Assembly (NCBI RefSeq): GCF_001280425.1
Contig: NZ_LIUF01000011.1
Coordinates: 1 to 51,536, forward strand
From: Haloarcula rubripromontorii
Lineage (GTDB): Archaea; Halobacteriota; Halobacteria; Halobacteriales; Haloarculaceae
Length of the DNA stretch: 51,536 nt
Direction: 5' to 3'
Shown here: one piece after another, positions 1-9,447 of the stretch
Numbering within the stretch: position 1 is the first letter of the stretch
Layout of the letters: every line of letters starts with the position of its first letter
Notes under the pieces: generated by a model
The model's database searches: none
The model's input: the letters and a program-made list of their open reading frames with translations, nothing else
Told to the model about the DNA's origin: nothing
Position numbers and translations under genes: made by a program

Positions 1-9
1 AAGAGACAG
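1..9. other. Sequencing-adapter remnant
   Basis: The first nine bases, AAGAGACAG, equal the last nine bases of the Nextera/Tn5 mosaic-end adapter. They differ from the nine bases that precede the same parA sequence at the other end of the window (51269-51277). I read them as untrimmed adapter, not plasmid DNA. Confidence 0.85.
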
Positions 10-268
10 CAACATGGGACACGAGGTTCTCCTCGTTGACCTCGCTGGAACACAGAACGACCTCGCGACACACTTCGGACTCTCCATCGTCGAGGACGAC
101 GACGCGGATGGCGTCACCATCGATGCCCCGATCTCGGCCGTCTTCGGTGACGACTGGGCGTTCCTCCGAGACAACATCGATGACCTTCTGGATCGGATGA
201 CGTTCCCGACCGACGAGGGGCCGGACCTTATCCCAGCTGATCTCGGGCTCGGTGGCGCAGACAATAAC
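10..268. repeat. Terminal redundancy showing a circular replicon
   Basis: Bases 10-268 recur, as far as I can read without a mismatch, at 51278-51536 in the same orientation, and both copies lie at the same place in the parA reading frame. This is the signature of an assembly that ran once around a circle. Removing the adapter and one copy gives a circle of 51,268 bp. Confidence 0.93.
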
Positions 269-772
269 CTCGCGAACGTCCCACTCGAAGAGCGCTACCA
301 GAAACTCGATGGCTTCGTTGAGGACCTCGTCGCCGACCAGTACGACCTCGTCATCTTCGACCTGCCCGGCAAGGAGGACAACATCGCACTCAACGGGCTC
401 TTCGCTGCTCGGAACGTCGTCGCTCCGCTGAAACCCGGTGCCTTCGAGCGTGACCAGCTCCAAAAACTGGATGCGACGCTGGACGAGATCAGCACTGACC
501 TCGATGTCGACCTCGGGTTGGCGCTAATCATCCCGACGATCATCAGTAGCCAGGAGACCCTCTCGGAGTCGTTCGTCGAGTACGTGACCGAAGAGTACCC
601 TGAGATCGTCGGTGAACCCGTCACCAAGACCGCCGATATCGGGAACAACCAGAACGCCGGTCGGACGCTCTATGCCGTCCCTGACGACGAACTCTATGCG
701 ACCGGGAAGCGAGCCCGTGAGGCGTACAGTGCGAACACTGAGCAACTGCTGACCCAACTCACAGACCGATGA
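11..772 (+). CDS. parA: ParA-family partition ATPase (3' part; 5' part at 51189-51536)
   Basis: This is the C-terminal part of a 283-residue ParA/MinD-superfamily ATPase whose start codon lies at 51189 across the circular junction. ParA proteins bind DNA in an ATP-dependent way and move plasmid copies apart with a ParB-like partner. The Walker A motif is encoded at the far end of the window. Here the Walker B-like strand LVIFDLPG is visible, with Pro and Gly after the Asp as in this family. The internal ATG at 14 is not the true start. The stop overlaps the next gene by ATGA, so the two are translationally coupled. Confidence 0.92.
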   Translation, partial: NMGHEVLLVDLAGTQNDLATHFGLSIVEDDDADGVTIDAPISAVFGDDWAFLRDNIDDLLDRMTFPTDEGPDLIPADLGLGGADNNLANVPLEERYQKLDGFVEDLVADQYDLVIFDLPGKEDNIALNGLFAARNVVAPLKPGAFERDQLQKLDATLDEISTDLDVDLGLALIIPTIISSQETLSESFVEYVTEEYPEIVGEPVTKTADIGNNQNAGRTLYAVPDDELYATGKRAREAYSANTEQLLTQLTDR

Positions 773-1182
773 GTGACACTACTGACGACCGCGACCCTGA
801 AGAACTGCTTGAACAGTCGAAAGAACAGAAACGTCACCGCAGCCAACCGCAACAGGACACCGAATCAGAGGAGCCCTCGCTGGAGGAGTACATCGCCGAC
901 ATCTACGAAGAGCTCGACGCCGGCGAGGTACCAACGAATCTGACGATGCGGGATCAGAACCTTGCAGCACTGATCCGTGGCCTTGACGAGGCCAATCAAC
1001 TCGACGCCGTTGGGGCCGATGTTCGCGAGTATCTCGACAGGGATGGGGTCGACTCGGAGAGTCGTGGGTCAGTTCTGGGCTTGCTCGTTCGGGCAGGACT
1101 TGCTGAGGTTCGTCCAGACCTCATCGAAGCCGGTGAAGCAGGGTACGAGACGTACACCGAACGCCAAGAGACGCAGTTCTAA
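769..1182 (+). CDS. Small acidic partner of ParA (putative partition protein)
   Basis: This gene encodes 137 residues. The first 45 are highly charged, rich in Glu, Gln and Arg, and look disordered; the rest is predicted helical, from about EEYIADIYEELDAG to the end. No HTH or ParB nuclease motif can be recognised. The gene overlaps parA by four bases (ATGA) and sits where plasmid par operons carry their centromere-binding protein, which is the only basis for calling it a partition partner. It could instead be a regulator of ParA. A T-rich stretch follows the stop at 1183-1194. Confidence 0.7.
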   Translation: MSDTTDDRDPEELLEQSKEQKRHRSQPQQDTESEEPSLEEYIADIYEELDAGEVPTNLTMRDQNLAALIRGLDEANQLDAVGADVREYLDRDGVDSESRGSVLGLLVRAGLAEVRPDLIEAGEAGYETYTERQETQF

Positions 1183-1201
1183 TCGGCTCTTTTTGCATCA
1201 C

Positions 1202-1223
1202 ATATCGGTTGTTGTGAATACGG
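1202..1223 (+). repeat. Left copy of a 22-bp inverted repeat
   Basis: This 22-bp block, with core GTTGTGAATACGG, recurs in inverted orientation at 3141-3162 with 20 of 22 positions identical. A TATTC is kept at the same distance inside both copies. It could be a terminal inverted repeat of a 1.96-kb element, or a binding site. No target duplication is visible outside it. Confidence 0.6.
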
Positions 1224-1236
1224 TTTATTTATTCTT

Positions 1237-1261
1237 CTGAACAGCTGAAACGGCTGTTCAG
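1237..1261. terminator. Perfect 9-bp hairpin after the par operon
   Basis: CTGAACAGC and GCTGTTCAG are exact complements separated by seven bases. The hairpin lies 55 bp after the par partner gene. It may end the par transcript or be a centromere (parS-like) site; a single copy argues mildly against the latter. The rest of 1262-1449 shows no convincing gene. Confidence 0.5.
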
Positions 1262-1449
1262 TATGTCTGCGTATTGGACGTCGAGGGTCCTACCAGCTTC
1301 GGATGATGTTCGAAGTGCCGTACACGATGGAGGCCACAACTCTTTCATATCTGCACGAGAGTTCAGACGACGCCCCCTGAAAATCAACAACGTGCTTCAC
1401 AAAAGCAATGACCGTCAGTCCCCTATGTGGAGGAACGGCCTAACCGTCG

Positions 1450-2004
1450 CTACCGGCCGCCGTCCCACTCGTCCCGCAGCAGGCCGTACAGCTCCATGTC
1501 GTGGTACTCGCCGCGGTACCAGGCGGCCTCGCGGCGGGTGCCTTCGTGCTCGAAGCCCAGTGACTCTAGCAGCGCGGCCGAGGCCTCGTTGAAGCTGCCA
1601 GCGCGGGCGTGGATGCGGCGCATGTTGCGGTCTTCGAAGGCGTACCGGACCATCTGGAGGGCGGCGTCGGAGCCGTATCCTTGACTGTGGTGGTCAGGGT
1701 GCACCCAGTAGGCAAGCTCGGCTGACCGCGCGCGACGGGTCTCGTCGGGGCCGTATCGGGACTCCATCAGCGAGACATGGCCGACGGGGTCGCCGTCGAC
1801 GCAGGCCAGACAGTGAACGTCCTCCTCGGCGGTCAGGACGGTCTCGAAGAACTCCTCGGCCAACTCGCCGTTCGTCGGGTTGACGTCCATCGCGGGCCGC
1901 CAGATGCGGGGGTCGTTGATGGCGCGCTGCACGAACGGGACGTCCTCGCGTTCGACCGGCCGGAGGGTCACGGTTTCGCCCTCCAAGAACGTGGGTCCAG
2001 GCAT
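1450..2004 (-). CDS. GNAT-family N-acetyltransferase (RimJ/RimL type)
   Basis: This is a complete acetyltransferase of the RimJ/RimL subgroup, about 184 residues, which moves acetyl from acetyl-CoA to an amine. The fold is recognisable from TLRPVEREDVPFVQ at the N terminus, ELAYWVHPDHHSQGYGSDA (strand 4 and the acetyl-CoA loop, Q-x-x-G-x-G/A-like) and NEASAALLESLGFEHEGTRR near the C terminus. I place the start at 2004 (MPGPTFLEG) rather than nine codons upstream, because family similarity begins there. The substrate cannot be inferred; some relatives modify ribosomal proteins or antibiotics. It stands alone and faces the par operon. Confidence 0.88.
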   Translation of the reverse strand: MPGPTFLEGETVTLRPVEREDVPFVQRAINDPRIWRPAMDVNPTNGELAEEFFETVLTAEEDVHCLACVDGDPVGHVSLMESRYGPDETRRARSAELAYWVHPDHHSQGYGSDAALQMVRYAFEDRNMRRIHARAGSFNEASAALLESLGFEHEGTRREAAWYRGEYHDMELYGLLRDEWDGGR

Positions 2005-2251
2005 AGCTTCGCCTGGTCGGGCGGCCCACAAGGGTCTTGTGTAAACTCATAGTGTGGTGCCATATGACGAGGGCTACGTGACTGCGGAGCCGGTCCTGAA
2101 GACAGGCTGCCCGGAACGGCTATGTCGGTCTTTGTTAGTCCACATCGGAGACACACAGCCAATCCTACCGGCTGGTTCCGCCACATTCGACTGAGCCGAC
2201 CTCACTCGTCGTGCTACATCCCACGTTTGCGCTGACCAACTCCCACGCGAA

Positions 2252-2764
2252 CTATGTAACAGTGTACTCCCAAAGAATTGCAGAGTTCTCACCGATTAAC
2301 GCGCTCGGTGCTCTGCCGTTCTGGCCGTCTTTTCGAACTTCCGCTGGATTCCAGACGACACGGATGGTAGTTCCCGACAGGTCACCGACACCGCCGAGCA
2401 AAATCGACTCTCCGGCTGTCCAGTAGTCCCCTACACCAGACTGATCATTCCCTTCGGTCAGTTTTTCGCCAACCGTTGCGTACCCACCATTTGGGTCCGT
2501 ATCTGGGCCACCGATATCGACCGGCTCTGTCGAGACGATCAGCACCTGATCTGCGCGGATTCTATCGCCGTGCGTGAGCGTAAGTTCAAGTCGCTCTTCA
2601 GAACTATCTTCATCAAGTAATCGTTGCTCAAATCCGGCACTCGGGGCTGGCTGGCTGGCGTCAATAATATCAAGAGCTATTACAGAGACTGTCGCCGCAA
2701 ATATGACTGCCACCGCCGTCATAAGAAGAACCGAGATAACCGACGAGACAGCACGTTTCTCCAT
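2252..2764 (-). CDS. Archaeal type IV pilin-like protein
   Basis: This 170-residue protein starts KRAVSSVISVLLMTAVAVIF, the class III signal region typical of archaeal pilins: a short basic leader followed at once by a hydrophobic helix of about 25 residues. Prepilin peptidase would cut just before the helix. The remainder is polar and contains TLTHGDRIRADQVLI and a GGVGDLSGTTIRVVWNP stretch, typical of the beta-rich head. Pilins assemble into adhesion filaments or act as minor surface subunits. No pilB or pilC gene is present here, so assembly would rely on chromosomal genes. It is clearly more AT-rich upstream than its neighbours. Confidence 0.85.
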   Translation of the reverse strand: MEKRAVSSVISVLLMTAVAVIFAATVSVIALDIIDASQPAPSAGFEQRLLDEDSSEERLELTLTHGDRIRADQVLIVSTEPVDIGGPDTDPNGGYATVGEKLTEGNDQSGVGDYWTAGESILLGGVGDLSGTTIRVVWNPAEVRKDGQNGRAPSALIGENSAILWEYTVT

Positions 2765-2786
2765 GCTACAAAATATAGCTGATTGC

Positions 2787-2796
2787 TTATATATAA
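2787..2796 (-). promoter_or_regulatory. TATA box of the pilin-like gene
   Basis: TTATATATAA lies 23-32 bp upstream of the pilin start codon, the spacing expected for a leaderless haloarchaeal transcript. The surrounding 2765-2960 is very AT-rich compared with the rest of the window. Confidence 0.6.
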
Positions 2797-2976
2797 ATTT
2801 CTGTATCTATCATCTTCTAAATTAATAAATTTAATATATAATAAAACGCTTTGCAGAGTCTATGTTGATTTTTACTAGAAATATAAGATATATAGTCCGT
2901 ACTGACCAATCGGATTTGTCCGGATAAAAGGGTTTCATGCCGAGGCTTTCTTTGGCAAGGCTCTCGGAACTCACAT

Positions 2977-3081
2977 GTGGTTGGAATAGGGACACTCATT
3001 GTTGCAGTTACAATCATTGTGGCGATGACACTGACCCTCGGTCTGTTGCTTCGCCTATTGAGAGATGCTGATGGGCTCTGA
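2977..3081 (+). CDS. Single-span membrane microprotein, copy 1 (34 aa)
   Basis: This 34-codon frame starts with GTG and encodes VGIGTLIVAVTIIVAMTL followed by TLGLLLRLLRDADGL. A second copy at 30042-30146 has an ATG at the same place and the same length. The two differ at ten synonymous codons but only five conservative residues (V/I, A/T), so the frame has been under protein-level selection. It is predicted to be one transmembrane helix with a basic then acidic tail (RLLRDADGL). I do not recognise a family. It is head-to-head with the pilin-like gene, while the other copy follows a surface metalloprotease-like gene. Confidence 0.75.
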   Translation: MVGIGTLIVAVTIIVAMTLTLGLLLRLLRDADGL

Positions 3082-3140
3082 ACAGTCGACTAGTTCACTG
3101 TACTGACTGAAAGCCATCCACAACCTCGCGAATAGTATAG

Positions 3141-3162
3141 CCGTATTCACAACGACTGATAT
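3141..3162 (-). repeat. Right copy of the 22-bp inverted repeat
   Basis: The reverse complement of 3141-3162 matches 1202-1223 at 20 of 22 positions. The rest of 3082-3308 is AT-rich and carries GTATCTGTATAT at 3198-3209, a 12-mer that also overlaps the parA start at 51179-51190. I see no convincing gene between 3082 and 3308. Confidence 0.6.
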
Positions 3163-3308
3163 CGGTAGTCAGTATCTGGAGTTTGCATCCGGCTTGTGTA
3201 TCTGTATATTGTATCTAGATATGCTATTCGACTCTAGTCTACAGATATTCGATATAGCAGTATACAGTTTACCGATGATGACGCTGCTGATCAGATTACC
3301 CCGAGGAC

Positions 3309-4004
3309 TCAGTCGATATCAGCGAACTCGCCAGCCAGTTCGGCATCGACAATGCTGTCGAACCCACACTGTGGACAGGTAATCGACAGGCCGTCGATAG
3401 CCGCCGCCTCGACGCGCTGGAGGACACCCTGACAGATGTGCTTCCTACAGTCAGGACACCGGACCGCCTGAAGAGTCACGGGTTTCGCGTGGCGCAGACA
3501 GTCCTTGCACCCAGAATACGCAGGGACGACCGCGTTGCACCGGGTAATGCGGTACGTAGACCCCTGGTTTCCAGCGCCACAGGCGGGCGCGGCTTCGCCG
3601 TAGGCGGCCGCCTGCGGGTCCGGGAAGTGGTACTTCTCGGCTTTCCCGCCGCTGACGACCACCCACGGAACCCGCTGGTCCAGCACCTCGACGTCGTCGA
3701 CGTCGAACGCCCGACCGTCTTCAGTCCAGTCCGGCGACTCGAGCGCGTACAGCGAGACCTCATGATGGTCGGGATAGCGCACCAGCTCCAGGCCGAACAC
3801 CGCCGATCGAGAATTGAGTCGGAGTACGCGTTTCGATTCGCGGTCATCGGTCGGGTCCTCGATGGCCCGTTCGACAACATCGGTGACGTCCCAGGTGCGT
3901 GTGTCGCCGTTGACCACGAGCAAGTCACCTGCTTCGATATCCTGGATCGTCTCGACGAGCGCCGGGCCGACACCGGCGTCGACGGAATCAGTGACAGCCA
4001 TCAA
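3309..4004 (-). CDS. Multi-zinc-ribbon protein of unknown function
   Basis: About 231 residues. The N-terminal 130 residues are acidic and beta-rich (ALVETIQDIEAGDLLVVNG, VPWVVVSGG). The C-terminal 90 carry several cysteine pairs: a CGAG, then CNAV with GCKDC, then CPDCRKHIC, and finally CPQCGF. Such pairs bind zinc and suggest nucleic-acid or protein binding. I do not recognise a named family. The start is one of two adjacent ATG codons at 4004 and 4001. Its promoter region ends at the insertion sequence that begins at 4033, so upstream control may have been altered by the insertion. Confidence 0.7.
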   Translation of the reverse strand: MMAVTDSVDAGVGPALVETIQDIEAGDLLVVNGDTRTWDVTDVVERAIEDPTDDRESKRVLRLNSRSAVFGLELVRYPDHHEVSLYALESPDWTEDGRAFDVDDVEVLDQRVPWVVVSGGKAEKYHFPDPQAAAYGEAAPACGAGNQGSTYRITRCNAVVPAYSGCKDCLRHAKPVTLQAVRCPDCRKHICQGVLQRVEAAAIDGLSITCPQCGFDSIVDAELAGEFADID

Positions 4005-4032
4005 TCGTCACCCGAAATCGTGTCGGGACATC

Positions 4033-5427
4033 CGTCTTTAGCTAAGAGAGAAACCGCGTGACAGCAGCGGCTTATCGAGGCTTCTTTTCGAGAGGAATGA
4101 GGAGGCGATAGCTGTGTCCAACAGAGCCTCCTCATCGAGAATCATGCGTCGGCTCACTACACTGTTTCCCTCTGAGTTCCTCGAAGAGCACGCCGAGGAA
4201 CTCGGCGTGGTCGAGCGAGAGGGTAAGCTCCAGATTCCTGTCCTCGTGTGGGCGCTCGTGTTCGGCTTCGCCGCAGGCGAGAGCCGAACACTCGCTGGGT
4301 TTAGACGCTGCTACAACGCTACAGCTGACGAACCGATCTCTTCTGGCGGCTTCTATCACCGGTTGACACCGTTACTCGCAGAGTATCTCCGCGACCTCGT
4401 CGAGCGCGGCCTCGACGAAGTCGCTGTCCCTGATGCTGTTGATGCTGATATCGACCGGTTCAGGGACGTGATGATCGCTGATGGAACGGTGTTGCGGTTG
4501 CACGAGTTTCTTTCTGATGAGTTTCAAGCCCGCCACGAGGAGCAGGCTGGAGCGAAGCTCCACCTGCTCCACAACGCTACCGACCAGACCATAGAACGGA
4601 TCGATGTGACTGATGAGAAAACGCACGACAGCGCGCTATTCAAGACAGGATCGTGGCTGCAAGGACGACTGGTTCTGTTTGATCGAGCGTACTTCAAATA
4701 CCGCCGCTTTGCGTTGATCGACGAGAACGACGGCTACTTCGTGAGTCGGCTGAAGCAGAACGCAAATCCGGTGATAACGGCGGAATTACGGGAATGGCGC
4801 GGCCGCGCCATTCCCTTGGAGGGCAAACAGATCCACGATGTGGTCGATGATCTCTCGCGGAAGTACATCGACGTAGAGGTGGAAGCGGAGTTCAAGCGTG
4901 GCCAGTACGAGGGAACCCGGTCGCTGGACACGAAGCGATTTCGCGTCGTCGGCGTCCGCAACGAGGACGCCGACGACTACCACCTATACATCACGAATCT
5001 ACCGAGAGAGGAGTTTCTCCCGGCGGATCTAGCGACGCTGTATCGGTGTCGATGGGAAGTAGAAACGTTGTTCCGTGAGTTGAAGACGCAGTACGAACTG
5101 GACGAATTCGACACGAACAACCCTGATGTCGTGAAGATTCTACTGTACGCAGCGTTGCTGTCACTGCTGGTGAGTCGTGAGTTGTTGGATCTGGTCACTG
5201 AGCAGGCCGACGATGAGATCGTGTTTCCGCCGGAACGCTGGGCGGCGACCTTCCGGTCGCACGCCCAGCTCATCCTTCACGAACTCGGTGAGTACCTCGG
5301 TTACTCGCCACCGCCGTTGTTGGAGCGGCTAATCGAAGATGCCCAGAAAATCCACCAACAACGACCGATCTTACAAGAGACGCTCGCTACCGCTACACAA
5401 CCGAGGTGTGAGTCTTAGCTAAAGACG
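4033..5427 (+). mobile_element. ISH8-like insertion sequence (IS4 family), 1,395 bp
   Basis: The element is bounded by perfect 14-bp terminal inverted repeats, CGTCTTTAGCTAAG at 4033-4046 and its complement at 5414-5427. It contains one intact transposase gene. Length and protein resemble the ISH8 group of haloarchaeal IS4 elements. The flanks, GGACATC on the left and AATAGTG on the right, show no target-site duplication. That is unusual for a simple insertion and fits a later deletion or recombination at one end. Confidence 0.88.
4114..5418 (+). CDS. IS4-family transposase
   Basis: This DDE transposase catalyses cut-and-paste movement of the surrounding element. The first catalytic Asp lies in MIADGTVL, the second in LVLFDRAYF, and the catalytic Glu lies in YRCRWEVETLFRELK. 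That last motif fits the IS4 signature Y-(2)-R-(3)-E-(6)-K exactly. The gene looks intact. It may start with GTG at 4114 or at the internal ATG at 4144 (MRRLTTLFPSEF), where relatives usually begin. The right terminal repeat begins inside its last codons. Confidence 0.92.
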   Translation: MSNRASSSRIMRRLTTLFPSEFLEEHAEELGVVEREGKLQIPVLVWALVFGFAAGESRTLAGFRRCYNATADEPISSGGFYHRLTPLLAEYLRDLVERGLDEVAVPDAVDADIDRFRDVMIADGTVLRLHEFLSDEFQARHEEQAGAKLHLLHNATDQTIERIDVTDEKTHDSALFKTGSWLQGRLVLFDRAYFKYRRFALIDENDGYFVSRLKQNANPVITAELREWRGRAIPLEGKQIHDVVDDLSRKYIDVEVEAEFKRGQYEGTRSLDTKRFRVVGVRNEDADDYHLYITNLPREEFLPADLATLYRCRWEVETLFRELKTQYELDEFDTNNPDVVKILLYAALLSLLVSRELLDLVTEQADDEIVFPPERWAATFRSHAQLILHELGEYLGYSPPPLLERLIEDAQKIHQQRPILQETLATATQPRCES

Positions 5428-5431
5428 AATA

Positions 5432-8400
5432 GTGCGGGGGTTCATCGACGAGGAGATCACTGTCTTCAAGGATAACGGCCTGACGCCCGCCGCCGAGACC
5501 CTCGTCCATGAGGAGTTCCTGCTAGAGGACGAAGCTATCCTGGAAGCGTATCACAACGCCTGTAACGATTTCGCTGAGGAAATTGAGATACTGTTCGATC
5601 GTTCCTCGGCGTACAGCCTCATCGATCCCGATGACGACACCTTCGAGGAACTCTGCGGGATGCTCGACAGTGTTGACGACGAAGTCTGGCGGGCTGATGA
5701 CGTGCTCGGCTGGGTCTACGAATACTACAACGTCAAACTCCTCGACGATCTACGTCGCAAGGGCGACCGCGAAGGGCTCGACCCCGAGGATGTCCCGCCG
5801 GCGAATCAGTTCTACACCCCCCACTGGGTCGTCCGGATGCTCACCGACAACTCCCTCGGAAAGCTCTATCTCGAACACACCGGGGAGCTGCAGGATGTCG
5901 TCGACACCCAGGATTCGTTCGCCCCCGAGGAGCGCAAGAACCGTCCACTCTCACCTGACGAGTCACCCGACATCGCCGACTTCTGTACCTACCTTGTTCC
6001 GAGTGAGGAGGCGGGCGAGCCGACCGACTTCGACCACCCTCGGGAGCTGCGGGTCATCGACCCGGCATGTGGCAGCGGCCACTTCCTCCTCTACGCTTTC
6101 GACGTGCTCGAACGCATCTGGCGCACCGAAACAGACCACCCCAGCGAGCAGATTCCCAGAAAGATTCTGCAGCACAACCTCTACGGCGTCGACCTGGATA
6201 TGCGGGCCTGCCAGCTCGCAGCGTTCAATCTCTACCTCAAGGGTCGCACCCGGGCCGAAGCCGAGGGCGCCGATGGCTTCGACATGCCGGAGGTGGGGAT
6301 CGTCTGTGCCGACGCCTCGATCGCGGAGATCGACGGCGTCGAGGCGGTGTTCGACGAGGTCGCCGGCGATGATCCCGAGGTCCAACAGGCGCTTGAGCGC
6401 ATCCTCGACGCTTTCGAGGAGGTCCACGGTCTCGGTAGCTTGCTCGACGTGCGCGGCACCCTCGGTGACCTGTTCGAAGACGACGCCGACATCGGCGGCA
6501 CACAGCTGACCCTCGGCGACGACCCCCGCGAAAGTCACACACTCGGGCAGGTACTACACAGCCTGCGCGAAGCCGTCGAGGAACATCGGGAGTCGGACTC
6601 GTTCCTCGCGCAGGACCTCCGGAGTTTCGTGCGCCTGCTGGACATTCTGGCCCAGGACTACGACGTGGCGCTGATGAATCCGCCGTATGGAGCACACGGG
6701 CGAATGCCTGATATTGTACAAGAATATGTCGAGGAAAAATACAGTTATAAAGACGAATATTATATTTCATTCTTTGAGGTATGCTCGAATTTACTACCGC
6801 AGAACGGTAGATTGGGTATGCTTGTTCCTCGATCGTTTATGTTTAAGAGCAGTTTCCAATCCTTTAGAGATCAGTTTTTGAATTCGGGGGGAACTATCGA
6901 TTTCTTAGCAGAATTCGGCCTAGGTATACTCGATAACGCTACTGTAAGGACTTCTGGCACGGTTTTAGCGCCGAACACGGAATCTTCCAACCTAGGGACA
7001 TTCATCAGATTACATGATGTTAAATCAGATGAGAAAGAAGAGGCATTCATCCGTAGTTCATTTGAAGGAGAGTTTGACGACGTTAAAAGACGATATTCAG
7101 TAAGTGCTGATGAATTCACTCAGGTTCCAGGGAGCCCAATTAGTTACTGGACCCCAGATGAAGTCCGAGAACTACATCAATCCCATGAAAAGTTAGATGC
7201 GGATACTGCAGGCATTGAGGGAGGATCTGTCTCAACAATCGCAACGGGTTTGCAGACGGGAGATAATCCGCGATTCATTCGGAAACACTGGGGATCCCCA
7301 GATACAGATGAATTCAAGCCCTTAGCCAAAGGTGGGGAAGATGCCTGGGTAGTCCCATCAGTGACCACAAAAATAAACTGGCGGGATGGAGGGGTTGAGA
7401 TGCAACGGATTGACTCTGCCCGATTCCAGAACCCACAGCACTACGGGAAAGAGGGTCTTACTTGGAATCAAGTAAAGGAGACAGGACGCCGGTTCGGGTT
7501 TTACCCAGAAGGAGGGATTTTCGACCAAACCGGATCGATGGTCTTCCCTGAAGACTATCTTTCACCATGGAAACTGATGGGGGTTCTAAATACAGACTTA
7601 TATCATGCTCTGTTCCTCTCTTTAACGCCCGAACGGCACTGGAATCCCGGAGATGTTGCTAGAATTCCTTGGGTCTTCGATCAACAAGACTCACGAATTG
7701 CTGAGGTTACCAAATCTCAGTATCAGGAAGTCATTAGTCTAAGATCCAGTAATCCGACTAGCCCGTATTACGTTGGCCCGCGAATTTTACCCACCCGATC
7801 TAGCTCTGGATGGTTCTACAACCATGAACACGTTCGTAATCGGAAGATCATACAGAACATTACATTTCAAGAAGTAGCTCCAAGGGTGTCTCTGCAGGAG
7901 GCAGCTCGTCAATCTATAGGATCCAGGGTAGAGATTAACAAGCAACTGGAAGAACTCGCAGAAAAAGCAGATGAAATAGTATTCGAGGATTTAGATATTA
8001 CAGACGGCACACAAAATCAAATCCGACAAGAAATCTTCCTCCGAACCGCTGAAAGCCCCGAAGATCGCGAAGTCATGGGCCTAGAGTCTGTCCCCGAGAA
8101 CCCAGACAACATCGACAAGCAGGTCAAGGACCTCGTCCATCACTTCGCAATGGAGGCCGTCCGAGAGGAAAACGACGGCATTGTCCCACTACACGGCGTC
8201 GACGACCAGCCGAACATGCTGGACCGCATCGTCGAGCGCTTCGAGAACGCCTACGGTGAGCACGCCGAGGACCGACTGGTCGAGGTCGACGAAATTCTCG
8301 GTGCCGAGTCCGCCGCCGAGGAGGCCTATCCCAACCTCCGGCGGTGGATCGCCGAGGACCTGTTCAACTACCACGTAAGCCGGATGGAAAATACGCCCAT

Positions 8401-9445
8401 CGTCTGGAAGCTGACAACCGAGCGTCTACTCGCCGACTCCACCGGCGAGGGGTTCGCGTGCTTCGTCGACTACCACAGCCTCGACTCGGGGCTATTCGAC
8501 CGTCTCTCAAACCAATACCTAGAACCGCGGAAGGCCGAACTCCGAGAGCAGCGCAGTGCCGCGAACCGCCGCCGGAGCGATGATTCTCTGTCCGCCAGCG
8601 AGCAAGCCGAGGCAGCCGAACAGTACGAGCGCTGTGCAAGCGGACTCGACCAGATCGCCGTCTTCGAGGACGTCATCCAGGATCTCGGGAGCGTAGACGA
8701 ACGCGAGTTCGAAGAATCGGATCGTGCGCTGGTGAAGGACCTCGCGCCGAAAGTCGCCGCGTTCTGCGAGGAGACCCGCGAGCGCGTTGACACGCTCGGG
8801 GAGCTGCACGAGCGCAAGGACTCGACGTGGTTCAAGGACACCTTCTCGGAGAAATTCTGGGAGACCGTCGACGAGTGGCGCGACGAGTGGCTCGACGCGC
8901 TTGCGGAACTCGAAGGTGCCTGTGAAGCATACGCCAAGCCGACCGACGAGCCTGTAGAAGCACACCTTGCTGACCTGTTCGACTACTTCAACTGGCGGCT
9001 CAAGGGCTCAGACCACTACTCCAGTTCAGGCATCCTGTTCATGACTTACTACTTCGAGCGTGAAGGTTCCGACCTGCTCGACGAGAACGGACAACCCCAC
9101 GATCATCTCTCCGAAGACGAACGCCGCCTCGCTTCGTTGGCGATGGGGCTTGACGATGTCTCCATCGTTGATGAGGAGTACCTCGAAGCAGTCGCCGACG
9201 ACGAGGGCGTGGACGACATCGAGGAGCTGCCGCCGCTGGCCGAGTTCAAGGCACTAGCCGAAGAGATCGACGACCGCTGCCAGACAATCGACAAGCGCGT
9301 TCCTTCGGACTGGGCTGACCGCGCGATCTCAGAGGTAACGACTGCTGGCTATCAGCCCAACCACAAGCACGGCGTCGAAATCAACATCACACCGCTCGCC
9401 GACGCCGAGATTGTCCCGAAAACCGTCGACGATGACGTCCTGTAA
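5432..9445 (+). pseudogene. pglX: PglX (BREX adenine methyltransferase), 5'-truncated by the IS
   Basis: PglX is the N6-adenine DNA methyltransferase of BREX defence; it marks host DNA and is needed for phage exclusion. Visible parts, counted from the GTG at 5432: QFYTPHWVVR near 128, SAM motif I DPACGSGHF at 210-218, catalytic NPPY at 416-419, then a large recognition and C-terminal region. The open frame begins four bases after the IS right end, and the IS supplies an in-frame TAA at 5420-5422. Family proteins have a longer N-terminal domain, so the true start has been lost; perhaps a hundred residues are missing (estimate). Bases about 6690-8040 are strikingly AT-rich against GC-rich flanks. 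It may still be translated from the GTG, but function is doubtful. Confidence 0.85.
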
Positions 9446-9447
9446 CA

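Noticed and set aside
4033-4046. Reading the IS end as part of a BREX promoter
   Set aside because: The 14-bp sequence is exactly repeated in inverse at the other IS end, so it belongs to the element.
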